This document shows positions 8,186 through 19,738 of a stretch of 64,000 nt of DNA, piece after piece (the first letter of the stretch is position 1; each line of letters opens with the position of its first letter). The translations under genes and the position numbers were made by a program. The notes below the pieces were generated by a model, which had not been told where the DNA came from, did no database searches, and saw only the letters and a program-made list of their open reading frames with translations. The stretch comes from Lachnospiraceae bacterium V9D3004 (GTDB lineage: Bacteria; Bacillota; Clostridia; Lachnospirales; Lachnospiraceae). The DNA is taken from the NCBI GenBank assembly GCA_000621985.1, contig KK211381.1, positions 220,706 to 284,705 on the forward strand, in the 5' to 3' direction.

Positions 8186-9064
8186 ATGAAATTATGGATT
8201 GTTGTTAATGAATTCCTTAGGACTAATAAATTCAGGGAATTGGAATATAAGTTTGCGTCTGCTGCGGACAGGCTTGATATTGAGTATGAGATAGTGACCA
8301 ATTCCGATTGTATGGTGTGTTTTGGATCGAATGAGATCACAACCGGGGTTATTCCCTGTAATAATGATCCTGTTTTGTTCTGGGATAAGGATATAATTCT
8401 TGCAAAAGCTCTGGAAAAAAGCGGACACAGATTATATAATTCATCAAATGCGATAGCAGTATGTGATGACAAATCGCTTACTTCATATATGCTTGCCGAT
8501 TCAGGCATAAGAATGCCTGTCACTTTTGTTTCCCCCATGACTTATTCGAATATAGGATATACGGATACGGAATTTATCACTATATCTGTAGAAAGACTTG
8601 GGCTTCCGTTAATAGTAAAAGAAGTATTCGGATCTTTTGGTGCAGGCGTTTATCTGTGCGAATCTGTTGATGAGATAACAGAGATTATCAAAAGTAAAAA
8701 AGGAACAGGTTTTATCTTTCAGGAATATATTAATACAAGTAACGGCAAAGATATAAGACTGCAGGTTGCTGGCGACAGAGTTGTTACCGCAATGTATCGC
8801 TATTCCGTTAATGGTGATTTTCGTGCCAATGTTACAAACGGCGGTCTGATGAAACCATATGACCCCACAGAAGAAGAGATCGCTATGGCTTTGGATGTGA
8901 CGAAAAAACTCGGACTTGATTTTGCGGGGGTTGATATATTGTTCGGTGAAAAAGAACCGGTGTTATGTGAAGTTAATTCCAATGCGCATTTTAAGAATAT
9001 TGATGACTGCACAGGTTCTGATGTGGCTTATGATATACTTAGTTATATCGTGACTCAAGATTAA
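8186..9064 (+). CDS. RimK-like ATP-grasp ligase (first of a pair)
   Basis: Predicted ATP-dependent carboxylate-amine/thiol ligase of the RimK branch; 292 residues, cytosolic. Visible features: the ATP-grasp lysine segment 'GLPLIVKEVFGSFGAGV' (~150), 'KDIRLQVAGDRVVTAMYR' (~190), and the metal-binding C-terminal motif 'GVDILFG' followed by 'LCEVNSNAHF' (~250-270), close to the E-V-N-S/N signature of RimK. No fused substrate domain identifies its target. ATG 8186 is the only plausible start, but the nearest Shine-Dalgarno (GAAGGA) is ~15 nt away, so translation may be weak. The next gene, 14 bp downstream, is a second ATP-grasp protein, so the two probably act together. Confidence 0.8.
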   Translation: MKLWIVVNEFLRTNKFRELEYKFASAADRLDIEYEIVTNSDCMVCFGSNEITTGVIPCNNDPVLFWDKDIILAKALEKSGHRLYNSSNAIAVCDDKSLTSYMLADSGIRMPVTFVSPMTYSNIGYTDTEFITISVERLGLPLIVKEVFGSFGAGVYLCESVDEITEIIKSKKGTGFIFQEYINTSNGKDIRLQVAGDRVVTAMYRYSVNGDFRANVTNGGLMKPYDPTEEEIAMALDVTKKLGLDFAGVDILFGEKEPVLCEVNSNAHFKNIDDCTGSDVAYDILSYIVTQD

Positions 9065-9078
9065 TATAGGACATTAAC

Positions 9079-10071
9079 ATGAAAAGATTAAATGTATGGT
9101 TAGTATATTATAAAGACAGAGCAGAGCTTAACCGGGGATTTATAGCCGGTATGACAGACACTGCAAGTAAAAAGAATATCAATATGGAGCTTGTGTATGT
9201 TGAAGATATACATGAGCGACTTCTTAACAGTTCTCCGGATGCGGTAATATCAAGATATATTAATCCCGCTTTATCAAAGTTACTTGAATCAAAAGGAATA
9301 AAGGTGATCAATAACAGTAGAATTGCACGTATATGCAATAATAAGGCTTTAACTGTTGAGGCCGTTTGTGATATCAATTCCCGGACAGAGGAAAATATTA
9401 TATTCATACCAACTGCTGTGGTATCAAAAACCGACAAGGGGTATGAACACAGATTCATATATAATTCAAATAAATATATCGATAAGATTCATGACAGTGA
9501 AATATATAAAACAGATATATATAATAATAAGCTTAAATATCTGGAGCAATATATCAATTCTTATCACAAATATCCCGATTCGGATGATTATGTTGTCAAG
9601 TCTGTCACCGGTCATGGCGGAAAAGAAGTATATTTATTGTCCGATTATGTAAAGAACATGCCTGCTCTTGGAAACCAGGAATATGATGCCACATGTTATT
9701 ATTCCGAAAGATTCATTATCCAGCCAAAGATTGACTGCGGCAACAGAGATCTTCGAGTGTATGTGATAGGTCATGAGATAATTGGCGCAGTATTAAGAAC
9801 TTCTGATTCAGGTTTCAAATCCAATTATTCTCTGGGAGGTTCGGTATCACTATACGAATTGTCAGAATCTCAGATAAAGATTGTCAATTGTATAACTGAT
9901 CAATTTGATTTTGATTATGTGGGAATCGATTTTCTTCTCGGTAAAAATGATGAATTGATCTTTAATGAGATAGAAGATGTAGTAGGAGCAAGAATGCTCT
10001 CGGAATGCAGTGATATAGATTATATAAGTTTATTTATTGATCGTATAATTCTTGCAATATCTTCACTATAA
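9079..10071 (+). CDS. RimK-like ATP-grasp ligase (second of a pair)
   Basis: A second ATP-grasp protein, 330 residues, starting 14 bp after the first. Motifs: 'DYVVKSVTGHGGKEVYLL' (~175; lysine and Gly-rich loop over ATP), 'GNRDLRVYVIGHEIIGAVLR' (~225), 'GIDFLLG' and the metal-ligand segment 'IFNEIEDVVGARML' (~300). Its closing motif differs from that of its neighbour, so the two are distant paralogues rather than a recent duplication and may carry out successive or different ligations. No small precursor peptide gene is visible between them or before the large protease downstream. The substrate is unknown. Confidence 0.78.
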   Translation: MKRLNVWLVYYKDRAELNRGFIAGMTDTASKKNINMELVYVEDIHERLLNSSPDAVISRYINPALSKLLESKGIKVINNSRIARICNNKALTVEAVCDINSRTEENIIFIPTAVVSKTDKGYEHRFIYNSNKYIDKIHDSEIYKTDIYNNKLKYLEQYINSYHKYPDSDDYVVKSVTGHGGKEVYLLSDYVKNMPALGNQEYDATCYYSERFIIQPKIDCGNRDLRVYVIGHEIIGAVLRTSDSGFKSNYSLGGSVSLYELSESQIKIVNCITDQFDFDYVGIDFLLGKNDELIFNEIEDVVGARMLSECSDIDYISLFIDRIILAISSL

Positions 10072-10231
10072 TGTGTATAATATAACAGTGGTTATGCAAT
10101 TTCAAAAACTACAGGCGGGCAGAATATTGATCTTATAAGACCCAATAATATCATAGGGTTCTGAACATTTATAAGAAAATAAATATCTATGTGAGATCAT
10201 TGCGTCACACAAAATATCGGGAGGAGATAGT

Positions 10232-13200
10232 ATGAGGTCAAGAAAAAACAGAATCACAGCATATATGATGTCGGCTGTAATGCTTATGTGTTCTGCAGTT
10301 GACAACGGACAAGTATATGCCAAAAATACGGAAGAAACTGTTGGCATTTCTGATAATTCAATTAATACCGAATATACATCATCTGAAAACTCCGATGATA
10401 TCTCTGCAGAATATTCAAATGATCTGATCGACGGTTATGAAGAGAAATCATGGGATAATACCGCATCTGTTGCGAATGATGATCTTAGCATCGGGCAGAT
10501 CGATTCAATGATAGAAGGCGAATCGCCTGACAGTAAAAGTACAGGAACAACAACCCAAAAGTCTTCATATGTTCCGAATACAGAGCCGGGTTCGGCATTT
10601 CCTGCAGTATACAGTGATGAAACTGCCATAAAGAATTATTTGAAAGAACATGTGCCCCCAACCAGAAATCAAGGGACTTTCGGCTCCTGTTGGGCTCATT
10701 CCGTTGCTGCGGCTGCAGAGTTATATATGATCAATCAGAAGAATGCAGACAGAGACAGTGTCAATATCAGTGAGAGACATATTGCACGTTATACGTACGG
10801 TGACGGTGAACCTCATATGATATCCGATGAATTATCAGGAGATAAAGTAGTTGTTAAATCAACAGGACATTCTACATCAGGATCATATACTTATGCTGAT
10901 GAGATAGCACTTCTTAACAGTGGCGGTAATATGGGACATGCTGCATCCGCTCTGGCAAGATGGAACGGATATACCGATGAAAGTGATGCTCCATATCCGA
11001 CTACCCAGAGTACAGACAATAAGATACTCCCGGAGATCTCATGGAATAAGTATATGCAGTATAATGATACCGAGCGTCTTGAGGATTGTTATATTATTAA
11101 TATAAAAAATAACCCTGAACTTGCCAAAAAATACATAATGTCATACGGAGGCATAGCTGAAACATTTAAGGCGGATGATGCAAACAACCCATCTGCCGGT
11201 GCATTTTATGATCAGTCTTATAATTCATTTTATAACAACAGAGATACCGATACCAATCACACGATAGTCATTGTTGGCTGGGATGATAATTATCCAAAAT
11301 CAAGATTCAAATATACTCCGCCCGAAAACGGTGCATGGCTTGTAAGAAACAGCTGGATGGCTGAAGGCAGTTCACCGGAATTCGGTTATTCATCATATTT
11401 CTGGATCTCATATTGTGATAAGAGTCTTAATGATTCCGCATATGTATACAAACTTCAGGATGACAGCGAATGGAAGGACAATAATTATTATTATTGTACA
11501 AAGGTTGGTGATTACGGAAAGTTTGGCGCGGACAATTGCAAGTCTGCAAATGTATACACTGCATCAAGCGCTTTGGGAAAAGAACTTCTTGAATCGGTAT
11601 CTATCCAGTCATTTGCAACTACTATAGGCAGTGAAGGAATGCCTTATAAGATCGAGATATACACAGGATTAAAGAAAGGTGATAATCCCGATGCGGGAAC
11701 GCTTGCCACAACACAGGAAGGAATACTGCCGTTTAACGGTTTGTTCACTATAGATCTTGATAATCCTGTTGAACTGAAAAACGGCGACAGATTCTCTATA
11801 GTTGTAACACTTAACAATGGTAAAGATAGTGTGGATTATGAATTCAGCAATTCCGTTACAGCCGTTTCGTACGAGGCAACATGCGGTGAGGCCGGACAAA
11901 GTTTGTTCCTTATTGGCACATGGAAGAATGTTTCGGAATATAATAAGGGAAACTTCTTTATAGGAGCTCAGACTGTCGATGTTCCCACATTCAATGCGGA
12001 AGTGGCCAATGATCATAACAGCGTATTATTGTCGTGGAATCCCGGCAACTCATATACCGGATACGAGATAAGAAGAAGTAATTCCATTGACGGTTTATTC
12101 AGTACTGTCGGAAGAGTTAATGCTGGCACTTCGACATATACTGATAATACAGTATCTAAAGATAACATATATTTTTATAAATTATTCCCGGTAAAGGGCA
12201 ATGTGACTGATATTAATGCAAGTTCCGATCCTGTATATGTTAATACGTGTGATTCACAGGCAGTACAGTATCTTACGACCTCTGATCTCACACTTAACAC
12301 TGATAAACTTGATAAAGATCAGTTATTTACCGGTAAAGAACAGTATGTGACAGTGAACGGACCGGAAGATTATTACGGTATGATCGAAGTATGGTATCAA
12401 AGGATAAAGAACGGTTCAGGTGAAGAGGTTACCGAAGATGCATCCACACATAAACCTGTAAATGCCGGCACTTATAAAGTGATAATCAAAGCAAAAGAAT
12501 ATGGAAAATACAAAGAATCCGAAGTTACAAGTGACGAATGGAATATTGTGATAAAAAGGATCACGATCAAAGACGGAACCTGTATAGTAAAAGAGAATCC
12601 GGTGTATGACGGAACCGATCATCGTAACAGGGTAGTTGTGTACTATAATGATTATAAAATGCTTAAGAATACGGACTTTGAGCTTACAACAAGTATCTAT
12701 TCTGATCTTTACGGTGATTATGGAAACAACATTGTGAAATACACAGGAGACATATCAATAGGAATAAAAGGCATAGGAGAGAATTTTGAGGGAGATGGTT
12801 ATATTGATTATTGCACGATGCCTGCACGAATACTGGTTAAGCCATCGGAAGGGCAGTCAAAAAATAAGGGCGATAACGATCCCGACACTTATACCTATAC
12901 ACTTGACACCGGTAATGTTGTAAGCGGACAAACTCCTTCCATTACAGGAAAGCTTGGCAGAGAACAGGGTGAAAAGATCGGCGAATATAATTATACTCTT
13001 GGTACGCTTGAGCTTGAAGATAACGGTGAATTCAAAAAATGCAACTATGAGCTCGTACTGGATACGGGTAACAAATTCAAGATAAACGGCGAACTTACAG
13101 AATTACAAAGCAGTGATGTCACTTTCAGCAAAACGCTTACTTACAACGGAGCATATCAGGATCCCGGCGTTGTTGTAAAATATAACGGCAATACACTGGT

Positions 13201-16132
13201 GGAGAATGAAGATTATACGTTGGAGCTTATTAAAGCCCGTAACGTAAAAGATACGGGAAAGGTAACCGTTACAGGTATCGGTGATTATACAGGTACTGTT
13301 GAAAAAACATATAATATAAAAAAATGTTGTATATCAGTTCTTGCTAGTGCTTTAGAGTATTACAAGGAAGTCGGAGAAGATGATCCGGAATTCACATGTA
13401 CGTACAGTGGTTGTGCAACTAATGAAACGCCGGTATTTTCAGGCTTCCCAAGGGAGCCCGGTGAAAAAATCGGTGAATACATGATCAGTTTCACTGATTT
13501 GGGTGATTTCAAACTGGTAAAGAGTGATGATGAGAACAGCTGTGATCCGGACAATTATTATATATATTTAGTTAATAACAGCAAATTGATCATTTCGGGC
13601 TGCAAAGTTACTTTTCATGACGGAACCGGCGTCGAGAAAAAAGTAGAAGTAAAACATAATGGCACTTTAGAAAAGCCTGATGATCCAAAGAGGACTAATG
13701 AAATATTTACCGGCTGGTATACCGATGAGGAACGCAAGGACTTATATGACTTCACTTCAAAGGTAAATGATGATTTTACACTTTATGCAGGATGGTTTTC
13801 ATGGAGTGATTGCGATATCAAAGCAGAAGATGTTGAGCTTGAGTATGATGGAAAGAAACATGGTATTGAAGTTACAGGTGTGCCTGATAATGCTGTAATA
13901 AAATACAGTACTTATAAAATCGGCAATATATATAATTTTATATATGATGAAAGCCCTGTATTCAAAAGTGTTGGTGAACATATTATATATTACCGGGTAT
14001 CAATTGAAGGACTTAACGATTATATTGGAAGCGCAAAGGTTATTATTAAACCCAATACATTAAACTTTACTTCGGAAAATTCATTTAATAATGGTGACAA
14101 AAAAACAATTACGAAAGATGATGATACTTTATATTACGTTCATGAAGAGGAAGATCATGCGAGAATGCTTGAATTCAACAGTGATGACCTTGAATCTGCG
14201 ATGAAGGTTAATATGAAGGTATATCGTCTGGTAACGGAAGATGACGAATTCTTTGATGAATATGAAGATATATGGTATCAGATTGATGAAGTTGATATAA
14301 ACTCCGTTCCCGGTGATGAAGAAGGTGATTATAAGCTTGATCACATATACAATTTTTATGCCGAAAAAGAAAGAACATATAAGTTTGTTCTCACGAAAGA
14401 TTATTCGGATGAACCTTATGAAATTACAATGGCGGATAGTAACGGGGCAGGAAAAACCGATGACGGATTCACATACAGGCTCATATCAGATGATGAAGGA
14501 AATGATGTGGCTTATATTGTAGCTTACAACGGAAAAGATACTGATGTGACCGTGCCGGCAACTATTACGGAAGATAATTATAATGTCAAAGGATTAAGCA
14601 GCTGGTTATTCTACAATAAGCCTGTAGAGAATGTAACGATTGAAGAAGGAATCGAAGAGATCGGAAAAGGTGTGTTCTACAACTGTAGTGAATTAGTAAG
14701 CCTGACACTTCCTTCCACATTAAAACTTAATGATAATATTTTCCTTGGATGTAAAAAACTTGAGCAGATCAATGTTGCTAAAGGTGGAGACCTGAAAGTA
14801 AAAGATAGTATTCTGTACAGTTTGGATAAATTGTTATATTCATACTCAGATATAAAGGAAATCAAGGTGGAAGAAGATACTTCATATATTGCTGATAACG
14901 CTTTTGATGACAACGAAGTGGAGATATTGTATCTCCCTTACAGTATTAAGGTAGTAAGTGAGCTTCCAATATCTTTGAAAGAGATTCATTTCAGGAATAA
15001 GAATACTACGATAAAAGAATATGGCATTCCATGGACAGGCTACGATGAAGAGCAGGATAAAAAGATATATTCCGTTAAAGTATATGCACCTGCAGGTGGA
15101 ACAATTGAATCATATTGCAGTGAAAACGGTATAGAATTTACAAAAGAGATATATGAAAAAAATATTATCGTATTCAGTGAAGGCCCTGATACAAAGGAAA
15201 TGTATTACTTTACCAATAAAGGTGCAAATGTAGGGGTTGTATACTATCCTGAAGTTCTTGTTGATCACTATGCTGCCATGGATTATATATTCAAAGGTTG
15301 GAAATTGGATGGGGACGATAGAATATATTCACCTGAAGAAGTATATAATTATGTTCCTAAGGATGATGTAGTATTCAGGGCAGTGTGGGTAGATAAGAAT
15401 GAGCCGGAGCCGACAGCAAGTCCAACTGCAGCACCAACAGGCAATCCTACGGCAAGTCCGACGGCAGCACCAACAGGTAACCCGACGGCAAGCCCTACGG
15501 CTAAACCAACAGGCAATCCTACGGCAAGTCCGACGGCAGCACCAACAGGTAACACAACAGCAAGCCCAACGGTAGCACCAACAAGCAATCCGACTGCAGA
15601 ACCGACAGCTAAACCTACAAGTAATCCAACAGCAGAGCCGACAGCAAGTCCGACGACAGAACCAACAACCGAACCAACGACACCAACGGATAAGCCAACT
15701 GCAGAGCCTACGGCACCTGCAGATAAGCCAACCACAGAACCCACTTCACCGGCTGATAAGCCAACGGCCGGACCGAGTGCTCCGGCAAGCAATCCGACAA
15801 CCATGCCTACGACACCGACAGGTCAGACTGCTAACCCGTCTACGGGTTCAAATGATGATAAGGATTCCGATACTGGCAAACAGGATACTTCAAAGAAGAT
15901 CATTCTTATTAAGAAGGTTATGAAGAAGAATGCTAAGAAGATAACAGGAAGCGTTTCGGTATCGGGAGCGGTAGTTAAGATTAAAGTCGGTAATAGAAAA
16001 ACGGTTAAAGCAAAAGTTAAAGGAAAGAATTTTACTATAAAATTATCATACAGACTTAAGAAGAAAACCAAAGTAAAATTCATTATAACAAAGAAAAACT
16101 ACATAGGATTCACAAAGACATACACGGTTTGA
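10232..16132 (+). CDS. Giant secreted papain-family (C1) cysteine protease with surface modules
   Basis: A 1966-residue exported protein. Residues 1-30 are a signal peptide. The C1 protease domain (~140-390) shows Gln147 and Cys153 in '[11 protein letters not shown]', His343 in '[10 protein letters not shown]' and Asn373 in 'VRNSW', a complete catalytic set. Then come a fibronectin III-like segment (~595-675), repeated MBG/Ig-like modules, a Flg_new repeat ('[13 protein letters not shown]', ~1130), a BspA-type leucine-rich segment (~1450-1530), a second Flg_new repeat (~1650-1720), a Pro/Thr-rich repetitive stalk (~1725-1870) and a basic C-terminal Ig-like domain. There is no LPXTG motif. A GGGAGGAG site precedes ATG 10232. 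It is likely a cell-surface or secreted protease for dietary or host protein. Confidence 0.88.
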   Translation: MRSRKNRITAYMMSAVMLMCSAVDNGQVYAKNTEETVGISDNSINTEYTSSENSDDISAEYSNDLIDGYEEKSWDNTASVANDDLSIGQIDSMIEGESPDSKSTGTTTQKSSYVPNTEPGSAFPAVYSDETAIKNYLKEHVPPTRNQGTFGSCWAHSVAAAAELYMINQKNADRDSVNISERHIARYTYGDGEPHMISDELSGDKVVVKSTGHSTSGSYTYADEIALLNSGGNMGHAASALARWNGYTDESDAPYPTTQSTDNKILPEISWNKYMQYNDTERLEDCYIINIKNNPELAKKYIMSYGGIAETFKADDANNPSAGAFYDQSYNSFYNNRDTDTNHTIVIVGWDDNYPKSRFKYTPPENGAWLVRNSWMAEGSSPEFGYSSYFWISYCDKSLNDSAYVYKLQDDSEWKDNNYYYCTKVGDYGKFGADNCKSANVYTASSALGKELLESVSIQSFATTIGSEGMPYKIEIYTGLKKGDNPDAGTLATTQEGILPFNGLFTIDLDNPVELKNGDRFSIVVTLNNGKDSVDYEFSNSVTAVSYEATCGEAGQSLFLIGTWKNVSEYNKGNFFIGAQTVDVPTFNAEVANDHNSVLLSWNPGNSYTGYEIRRSNSIDGLFSTVGRVNAGTSTYTDNTVSKDNIYFYKLFPVKGNVTDINASSDPVYVNTCDSQAVQYLTTSDLTLNTDKLDKDQLFTGKEQYVTVNGPEDYYGMIEVWYQRIKNGSGEEVTEDASTHKPVNAGTYKVIIKAKEYGKYKESEVTSDEWNIVIKRITIKDGTCIVKENPVYDGTDHRNRVVVYYNDYKMLKNTDFELTTSIYSDLYGDYGNNIVKYTGDISIGIKGIGENFEGDGYIDYCTMPARILVKPSEGQSKNKGDNDPDTYTYTLDTGNVVSGQTPSITGKLGREQGEKIGEYNYTLGTLELEDNGEFKKCNYELVLDTGNKFKINGELTELQSSDVTFSKTLTYNGAYQDPGVVVKYNGNTLVENEDYTLELIKARNVKDTGKVTVTGIGDYTGTVEKTYNIKKCCISVLASALEYYKEVGEDDPEFTCTYSGCATNETPVFSGFPREPGEKIGEYMISFTDLGDFKLVKSDDENSCDPDNYYIYLVNNSKLIISGCKVTFHDGTGVEKKVEVKHNGTLEKPDDPKRTNEIFTGWYTDEERKDLYDFTSKVNDDFTLYAGWFSWSDCDIKAEDVELEYDGKKHGIEVTGVPDNAVIKYSTYKIGNIYNFIYDESPVFKSVGEHIIYYRVSIEGLNDYIGSAKVIIKPNTLNFTSENSFNNGDKKTITKDDDTLYYVHEEEDHARMLEFNSDDLESAMKVNMKVYRLVTEDDEFFDEYEDIWYQIDEVDINSVPGDEEGDYKLDHIYNFYAEKERTYKFVLTKDYSDEPYEITMADSNGAGKTDDGFTYRLISDDEGNDVAYIVAYNGKDTDVTVPATITEDNYNVKGLSSWLFYNKPVENVTIEEGIEEIGKGVFYNCSELVSLTLPSTLKLNDNIFLGCKKLEQINVAKGGDLKVKDSILYSLDKLLYSYSDIKEIKVEEDTSYIADNAFDDNEVEILYLPYSIKVVSELPISLKEIHFRNKNTTIKEYGIPWTGYDEEQDKKIYSVKVYAPAGGTIESYCSENGIEFTKEIYEKNIIVFSEGPDTKEMYYFTNKGANVGVVYYPEVLVDHYAAMDYIFKGWKLDGDDRIYSPEEVYNYVPKDDVVFRAVWVDKNEPEPTASPTAAPTGNPTASPTAAPTGNPTASPTAKPTGNPTASPTAAPTGNTTASPTVAPTSNPTAEPTAKPTSNPTAEPTASPTTEPTTEPTTPTDKPTAEPTAPADKPTTEPTSPADKPTAGPSAPASNPTTMPTTPTGQTANPSTGSNDDKDSDTGKQDTSKKIILIKKVMKKNAKKITGSVSVSGAVVKIKVGNRKTVKAKVKGKNFTIKLSYRLKKKTKVKFIITKKNYIGFTKTYTV
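15403..15830 (+). repeat. Pro/Thr-rich coding repeats in the protease stalk
   Basis: The DNA repeats a 12-bp theme encoding P-T-A-S / P-T-A-A / P-T-G-N, often as a 36-bp higher-order unit, then shifts to P-T-E-P and P-A-D-K-P-T variants. The frame is kept throughout. It resembles spacer stalks that hold catalytic domains away from the wall and is a likely site of O-glycosylation (inference). The antisense strand is also open for 151 codons because of the repeat composition. Confidence 0.85.
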
Positions 16133-16173
16133 TGACTTGTAGACTTAAAAAAACATATGAGAGGTATAAACTT

Positions 16174-17841
16174 ATGAAAACTGATATTCAGATCGCACAG
16201 GAAGCTTCAATGCTTCCAATCACAGAAGTAGCAGAAAAACTTGGGATCAAAGCAGATGAACTTGATCTGTACGGCAGGTATAAGGCCAAGCTTACCGATG
16301 AGTATATGGACAGCATCAAAGATAACGACAATGGTAAGCTGATACTTGTTACCGCGATCAATCCGACTCCCGCAGGTGAAGGTAAAACGACAACAACTGT
16401 AGGTCTCGGACAAGCGATGGGAAAAATTGGTAAAAAAGCCGTAATAGCTCTTCGTGAGCCATCACTCGGTCCGTGTTTTGGAATTAAGGGCGGTGCAGCC
16501 GGCGGAGGATATGCACAGGTAGTTCCGATGGAAGATCTTAATCTTCATTTTACGGGTGATTTTCATGCTATCACTTCTGCGAACAACCTTCTTGCAGCAA
16601 TGATGGATAATCATATTCAGCATGGTAATGCGCTTAATATCGATCCGAACCAGATAGTGTGGAAGAGATGTCTTGATATGAATGACAGAGTACTTCGTAA
16701 CATCGTTGTCGGTCTTGGACGTAAAGCGGACGGTGTTGTAAGAGAGGATCATTTTATAATTACCGTTGCATCGGAGATCATGGCTATATTATGTCTTGCA
16801 GATGATATGGATGATCTTAAGAAAAGATTATCGGCTATTATAGTAGCTTACACATATGACGGCAAGCCTGTTACTGCTGGAGAGCTTAATGCAGTTGGTT
16901 CAATGGCTGCCTTGTTAAAGGATGCGATCCGTCCAAATCTCATTCAGACACTTGAAAATACGCCTGCTATCGTACATGGTGGACCATTTGCCAATATTGC
17001 GCATGGCTGCAACAGTGTCCGTGCAACAAAGACAGCCCTTAAGATGGCTGATTATGTAATAACTGAAGCAGGTTTTGGTGCAGATCTCGGGGCTGAGAAG
17101 TTCTTTGATATCAAGTGTCGTATGGCCGGACTTAAGCCTGACGCTGTAGTTCTTGTTGCTACCGTGCGTGCTCTTAAGTATAACGGAGGGATTCCGAAAG
17201 ATGAACTTTCAAAAGAGAATCTGGATGCGCTTAAGGCCGGTATTGCAAACCTTGAAAAGCATATTGAAAATGTTTCTAAATATAACGTTCCATGCGTTGT
17301 TACTCTTAACAGATTCGTAAGTGATACCGATGCAGAACTCCAATTTGTCAAGGAATTCTGTGAATCAAAAGGATGTACATTTGCATTGTCGGAAGTATGG
17401 GAACATGGCGGTGAAGGAGGCGTTGAACTCGCAAATACCGTTCTTAAGACTATGGAAGAAAAGAAGAGTGAATTCAAAGTATTATATCCAGAAGATATGC
17501 CTCTTGCCGATAAGATGGAGACTATCGCAAAAGAGATATACGGAGCTGACGGAATAACTTTCGAACCGGGAGCACTTAATTCGCTGAAGCGTCTTGAAGA
17601 ACTTGGTTTTGGTAAGATGCCTGTCTGCATGGCAAAGAACCAGTATTCACTGTCGGATGATCCAAAGAAGCTCGGAAGACCTAAAGACTTCACTGTTAAT
17701 ATAAGAGATGTGTATGTATCGGCAGGAGCAGGATTTGTTGTTGCGATAACCGGAACGATAATGACTATGCCCGGACTGCCGCTTCATCCTGCAGCAGAAA
17801 AGATTGATGTGATAGACGGTAATATCACCGGATTGTTCTGA
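16174..17841 (+). CDS. fhs: Formate-tetrahydrofolate ligase
   Basis: ATP-dependent formation of 10-formyl-tetrahydrofolate from formate, feeding one-carbon metabolism and, in acetogens, the methyl branch of the Wood-Ljungdahl pathway. About 555 residues, the normal family length. The N terminus matches the family ('[13 protein letters not shown]'), and the P-loop-like '[15 protein letters not shown]' is at ~66. An in-frame ATG at 16129 would overlap the protease stop and lacks a ribosome binding site; ATG 16174 has GAGAGG at 16159-16164. The gene ends at a strong bidirectional terminator facing pyrI. Confidence 0.96.
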   Translation: MKTDIQIAQEASMLPITEVAEKLGIKADELDLYGRYKAKLTDEYMDSIKDNDNGKLILVTAINPTPAGEGKTTTTVGLGQAMGKIGKKAVIALREPSLGPCFGIKGGAAGGGYAQVVPMEDLNLHFTGDFHAITSANNLLAAMMDNHIQHGNALNIDPNQIVWKRCLDMNDRVLRNIVVGLGRKADGVVREDHFIITVASEIMAILCLADDMDDLKKRLSAIIVAYTYDGKPVTAGELNAVGSMAALLKDAIRPNLIQTLENTPAIVHGGPFANIAHGCNSVRATKTALKMADYVITEAGFGADLGAEKFFDIKCRMAGLKPDAVVLVATVRALKYNGGIPKDELSKENLDALKAGIANLEKHIENVSKYNVPCVVTLNRFVSDTDAELQFVKEFCESKGCTFALSEVWEHGGEGGVELANTVLKTMEEKKSEFKVLYPEDMPLADKMETIAKEIYGADGITFEPGALNSLKRLEELGFGKMPVCMAKNQYSLSDDPKKLGRPKDFTVNIRDVYVSAGAGFVVAITGTIMTMPGLPLHPAAEKIDVIDGNITGLF

Positions 17842-17956
17842 TAATTTTACATGTATTGTTTTTACTTATATTACAGAACAAAAGACATTCCGAACATTCG
17901 TGTTATGTTCACTATTCCGATAAATGTATGTTTGCATTTGTCAAAGTGACACAAAA

Positions 17957-17990
17957 AATCAGTAGGGTATAATTTTCTGCCCTACTGATT
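17957..17990. terminator. Bidirectional terminator between fhs and pyrI
   Basis: AATCAGTAGGG (17957-17967) pairs perfectly with CCCTACTGATT (17980-17990). On the minus strand the stem is followed by six T residues; on the plus strand by ATTATTATTATAT. It therefore can end both convergent transcripts. Confidence 0.85.
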
Positions 17991-18038
17991 ATTATTATAT
18001 ATTTGTAAAGGTTCAGCGTTCATGGCTCAATAAACCAA

Positions 18039-18464
18039 TTATTTAAACTTCTGTTCGCAATATATGCATCTGTAAATCCTGTTATGTGCATCGGTTAATT
18101 TGAATGTATGAGGGAGACCTCGTTCGGTTGGAGAAGAAGTAACGCATCTTGGATTCTTGCATTTGATAACATTGGTTACCTTTGCCGGAAGGATCGGATG
18201 TCCCTTTTTAACTATCTTGTCATTTTCAATAAAATTCAAAGTGATATTGGAATCAAGCACCGCAAGAATGTCAAGATCAACAGTGATCGGACCTTCAATC
18301 TTGATTATATCTTTCTTGCCCATTTTATTGCTTTTTGCATTTTTAATAATGGCAACACTGGAGTCGATTTTTTCGAGATTAAGATATCTGTATATCTCCA
18401 TTGCGCCGCCGGCTTTTATATGATCGATTACAACACCTTCGTGTAATCCGCCTATATTCAACAT
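18039..18464 (-). CDS. pyrI: Aspartate carbamoyltransferase regulatory chain
   Basis: Nucleotide-binding regulatory subunit that assembles with PyrB and conveys allosteric control by pyrimidine and purine nucleotides. About 141 residues. An N-terminal allosteric domain ('GGLHEGVVIDHI') is followed by a C-terminal zinc domain with two Cys pairs ('CKNPRC' and 'CIYC'). The upstream in-frame ATG (18503) lacks a ribosome binding site, while ATG 18464 is preceded by CAGGAGG at proper spacing. It lies downstream of pyrB on the same strand, 136 bp apart, consistent with a pyrBI operon. Confidence 0.93.
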   Translation of the reverse strand: MLNIGGLHEGVVIDHIKAGGAMEIYRYLNLEKIDSSVAIIKNAKSNKMGKKDIIKIEGPITVDLDILAVLDSNITLNFIENDKIVKKGHPILPAKVTNVIKCKNPRCVTSSPTERGLPHTFKLTDAHNRIYRCIYCEQKFK

Positions 18465-18600
18465 ATGATCAACCTCCTGGTATTTTATATATTGCTGTAA
18501 CAATTCAGTCTTCTGATTCGCAGGCTTGAATCGCCAACGAATATTTGCGGGATGAACGTTTAGCGTATTATCCGCTTAATAAAACTAACATGTTACCGAT

Positions 18601-19524
18601 TCATTCCGGTTCCGGAAGTTCAAGCAACGTCATAATGAGTGCCATTCTTAAAAATACTCCGTAATGTGCCTGCTTAAAATATACGGCTCTCGGATCGCTG
18701 TCGACTTCGGTGGCGATCTCATTCACTCTTGGAAGAGGATGAAGAATGAGCATGTCTTTGTTAGCATAAGTCATTTTGTTGTTATCAAGAATGAAACTGT
18801 CTTTTAATCTGATATAATCTTCCTCATTAAAGAAACGTTCACGTTGTACTCTGGTCATATATAACACATCAAGTTCCGGAAGAACATCTTCAAGAACATT
18901 GGTTTCGGTATAAGGAATATTATTAGCATCAAGAGTCTCATTCCGAAGGTATTCCGGAATCTTTAATTCATCAGGAGATATCATAATAAAACGAATACCG
19001 GAATATCTTACCATTGCATTGATCAGTGAGTGGACGGTACGTCCGAACTTAAGATCGCCGCAAACACCGATCGTAAGATTATTGAGATCACCTTTTAATT
19101 CTTTTATCGTAAGAAGATCAGTAAGAGTCTGTGTCGGATGGTTGTGTCCGCCGTCACCGGCATTGATCACCGGTATGCCTGAGAATTGTGACGCAACAAG
19201 AGGAGCACCTTCTTTTGGATGTCTCATGGCGCATATATCAGCATAATATGATATGACCCTGATGGTATCGGCTATGCTTTCGCCTTTTGCAACAGAACTT
19301 GAATCAGCAGAAGAAAAACCGAGTACATTACCTCCCAGATTCATCATTGCTGATTCAAAACTAAGACGTGTTCTTGTACTCGGTTCATAAAATAAAGTAG
19401 CTAATTTCTTACCATTACATACCTGACTGTATCTCTCGGGATGTCGGTATATCCTCCCCGCAAGAGATAACAGATCATCAAGTTCATTACATGTAAGATC
19501 TAATGGACTAATTATGTGTTTCAT
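18601..19524 (-). CDS. pyrB: Aspartate carbamoyltransferase catalytic subunit
   Basis: Condenses carbamoyl phosphate with aspartate, the committed step of pyrimidine synthesis. It has 307 residues, full length. The carbamoyl-phosphate motif '[13 protein letters not shown]' (~50), '[12 protein letters not shown]' (~130) and '[10 protein letters not shown]' (~265) are all intact. First gene of the pyrBI pair; a minus-strand promoter with a 17-bp spacer is visible at 19598-19570. I see no PyrR-type attenuator or leader peptide in the short leader. Confidence 0.96.
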   Translation of the reverse strand: MKHIISPLDLTCNELDDLLSLAGRIYRHPERYSQVCNGKKLATLFYEPSTRTRLSFESAMMNLGGNVLGFSSADSSSVAKGESIADTIRVISYYADICAMRHPKEGAPLVASQFSGIPVINAGDGGHNHPTQTLTDLLTIKELKGDLNNLTIGVCGDLKFGRTVHSLINAMVRYSGIRFIMISPDELKIPEYLRNETLDANNIPYTETNVLEDVLPELDVLYMTRVQRERFFNEEDYIRLKDSFILDNNKMTYANKDMLILHPLPRVNEIATEVDSDPRAVYFKQAHYGVFLRMALIMTLLELPEPE

Positions 19525-19569
19525 GGGATTGTCTCCTTATATAATATTGTCTCATGCTTCTGATAAAAT

Positions 19570-19598
19570 ATGATACAGCATATGGATGTAATAATCAA
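19570..19598 (-). promoter_or_regulatory. Candidate promoter for pyrBI
   Basis: On the minus strand, TTGATT (19598-19593) and TATCAT (19575-19570) are 17 bp apart, placing the start near 19563 and leaving a leader of about 40 nt before pyrB. The match is moderate and not tested. Confidence 0.45.
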
Positions 19599-19645
19599 TA
19601 CTTGTATTAGATATTTTATGATATTATAATAATAAACAGTATAGC

Positions 19646-19738
19646 TGGGCGGGGTATGATATAAGTTTTCAGGCTTTTCAAAACTCGCTTCGCTCAGACA
19701 GTTGAAAAGCCTTCAAACCCACATCATACCTCCGCCCA
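19646..19738. repeat. Nested hairpin intergenic element B
   Basis: The outer stem TGGGCGG-GGTATGAT (19646-19660) pairs with ATCATACC-T-CCGCCCA (19723-19738) with one bulge. The inner stem AGGCTTTTCAA (19671-19681) pairs perfectly with TTGAAAAGCCT (19702-19712). The tip contains CGCTTCGC. It lies in the 396-bp region between divergent pyrB and the GH30 gene (19525-19920), which otherwise holds the pyrB promoter and, at 19791-19810, a short near-palindrome TTGCGTC-N6-GACGTAA. No gene is visible there. Layout resembles elements A and C, although arm sequences differ. Confidence 0.65.

Noticed and set aside
8186-10071. Lanthipeptide or graspetide (microviridin-type) cluster
   Set aside because: No small precursor with a conserved core, no transporter and no maturation protease typical of graspetides; both ATP-grasp proteins resemble RimK instead.
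15349-15804. 151-codon open frame antisense to the Pro/Thr stalk
   Set aside because: Produced by the repeat composition; the product is a Val/Gly/Leu/Ala repeat with no ribosome binding site, opposite a clear coding sequence.
17898-17916. CGAACATTCGTGTT as a further LexA box near fhs
   Set aside because: The second half-site does not fit CGAAC-N4-GTTYC and no damage-response gene follows.
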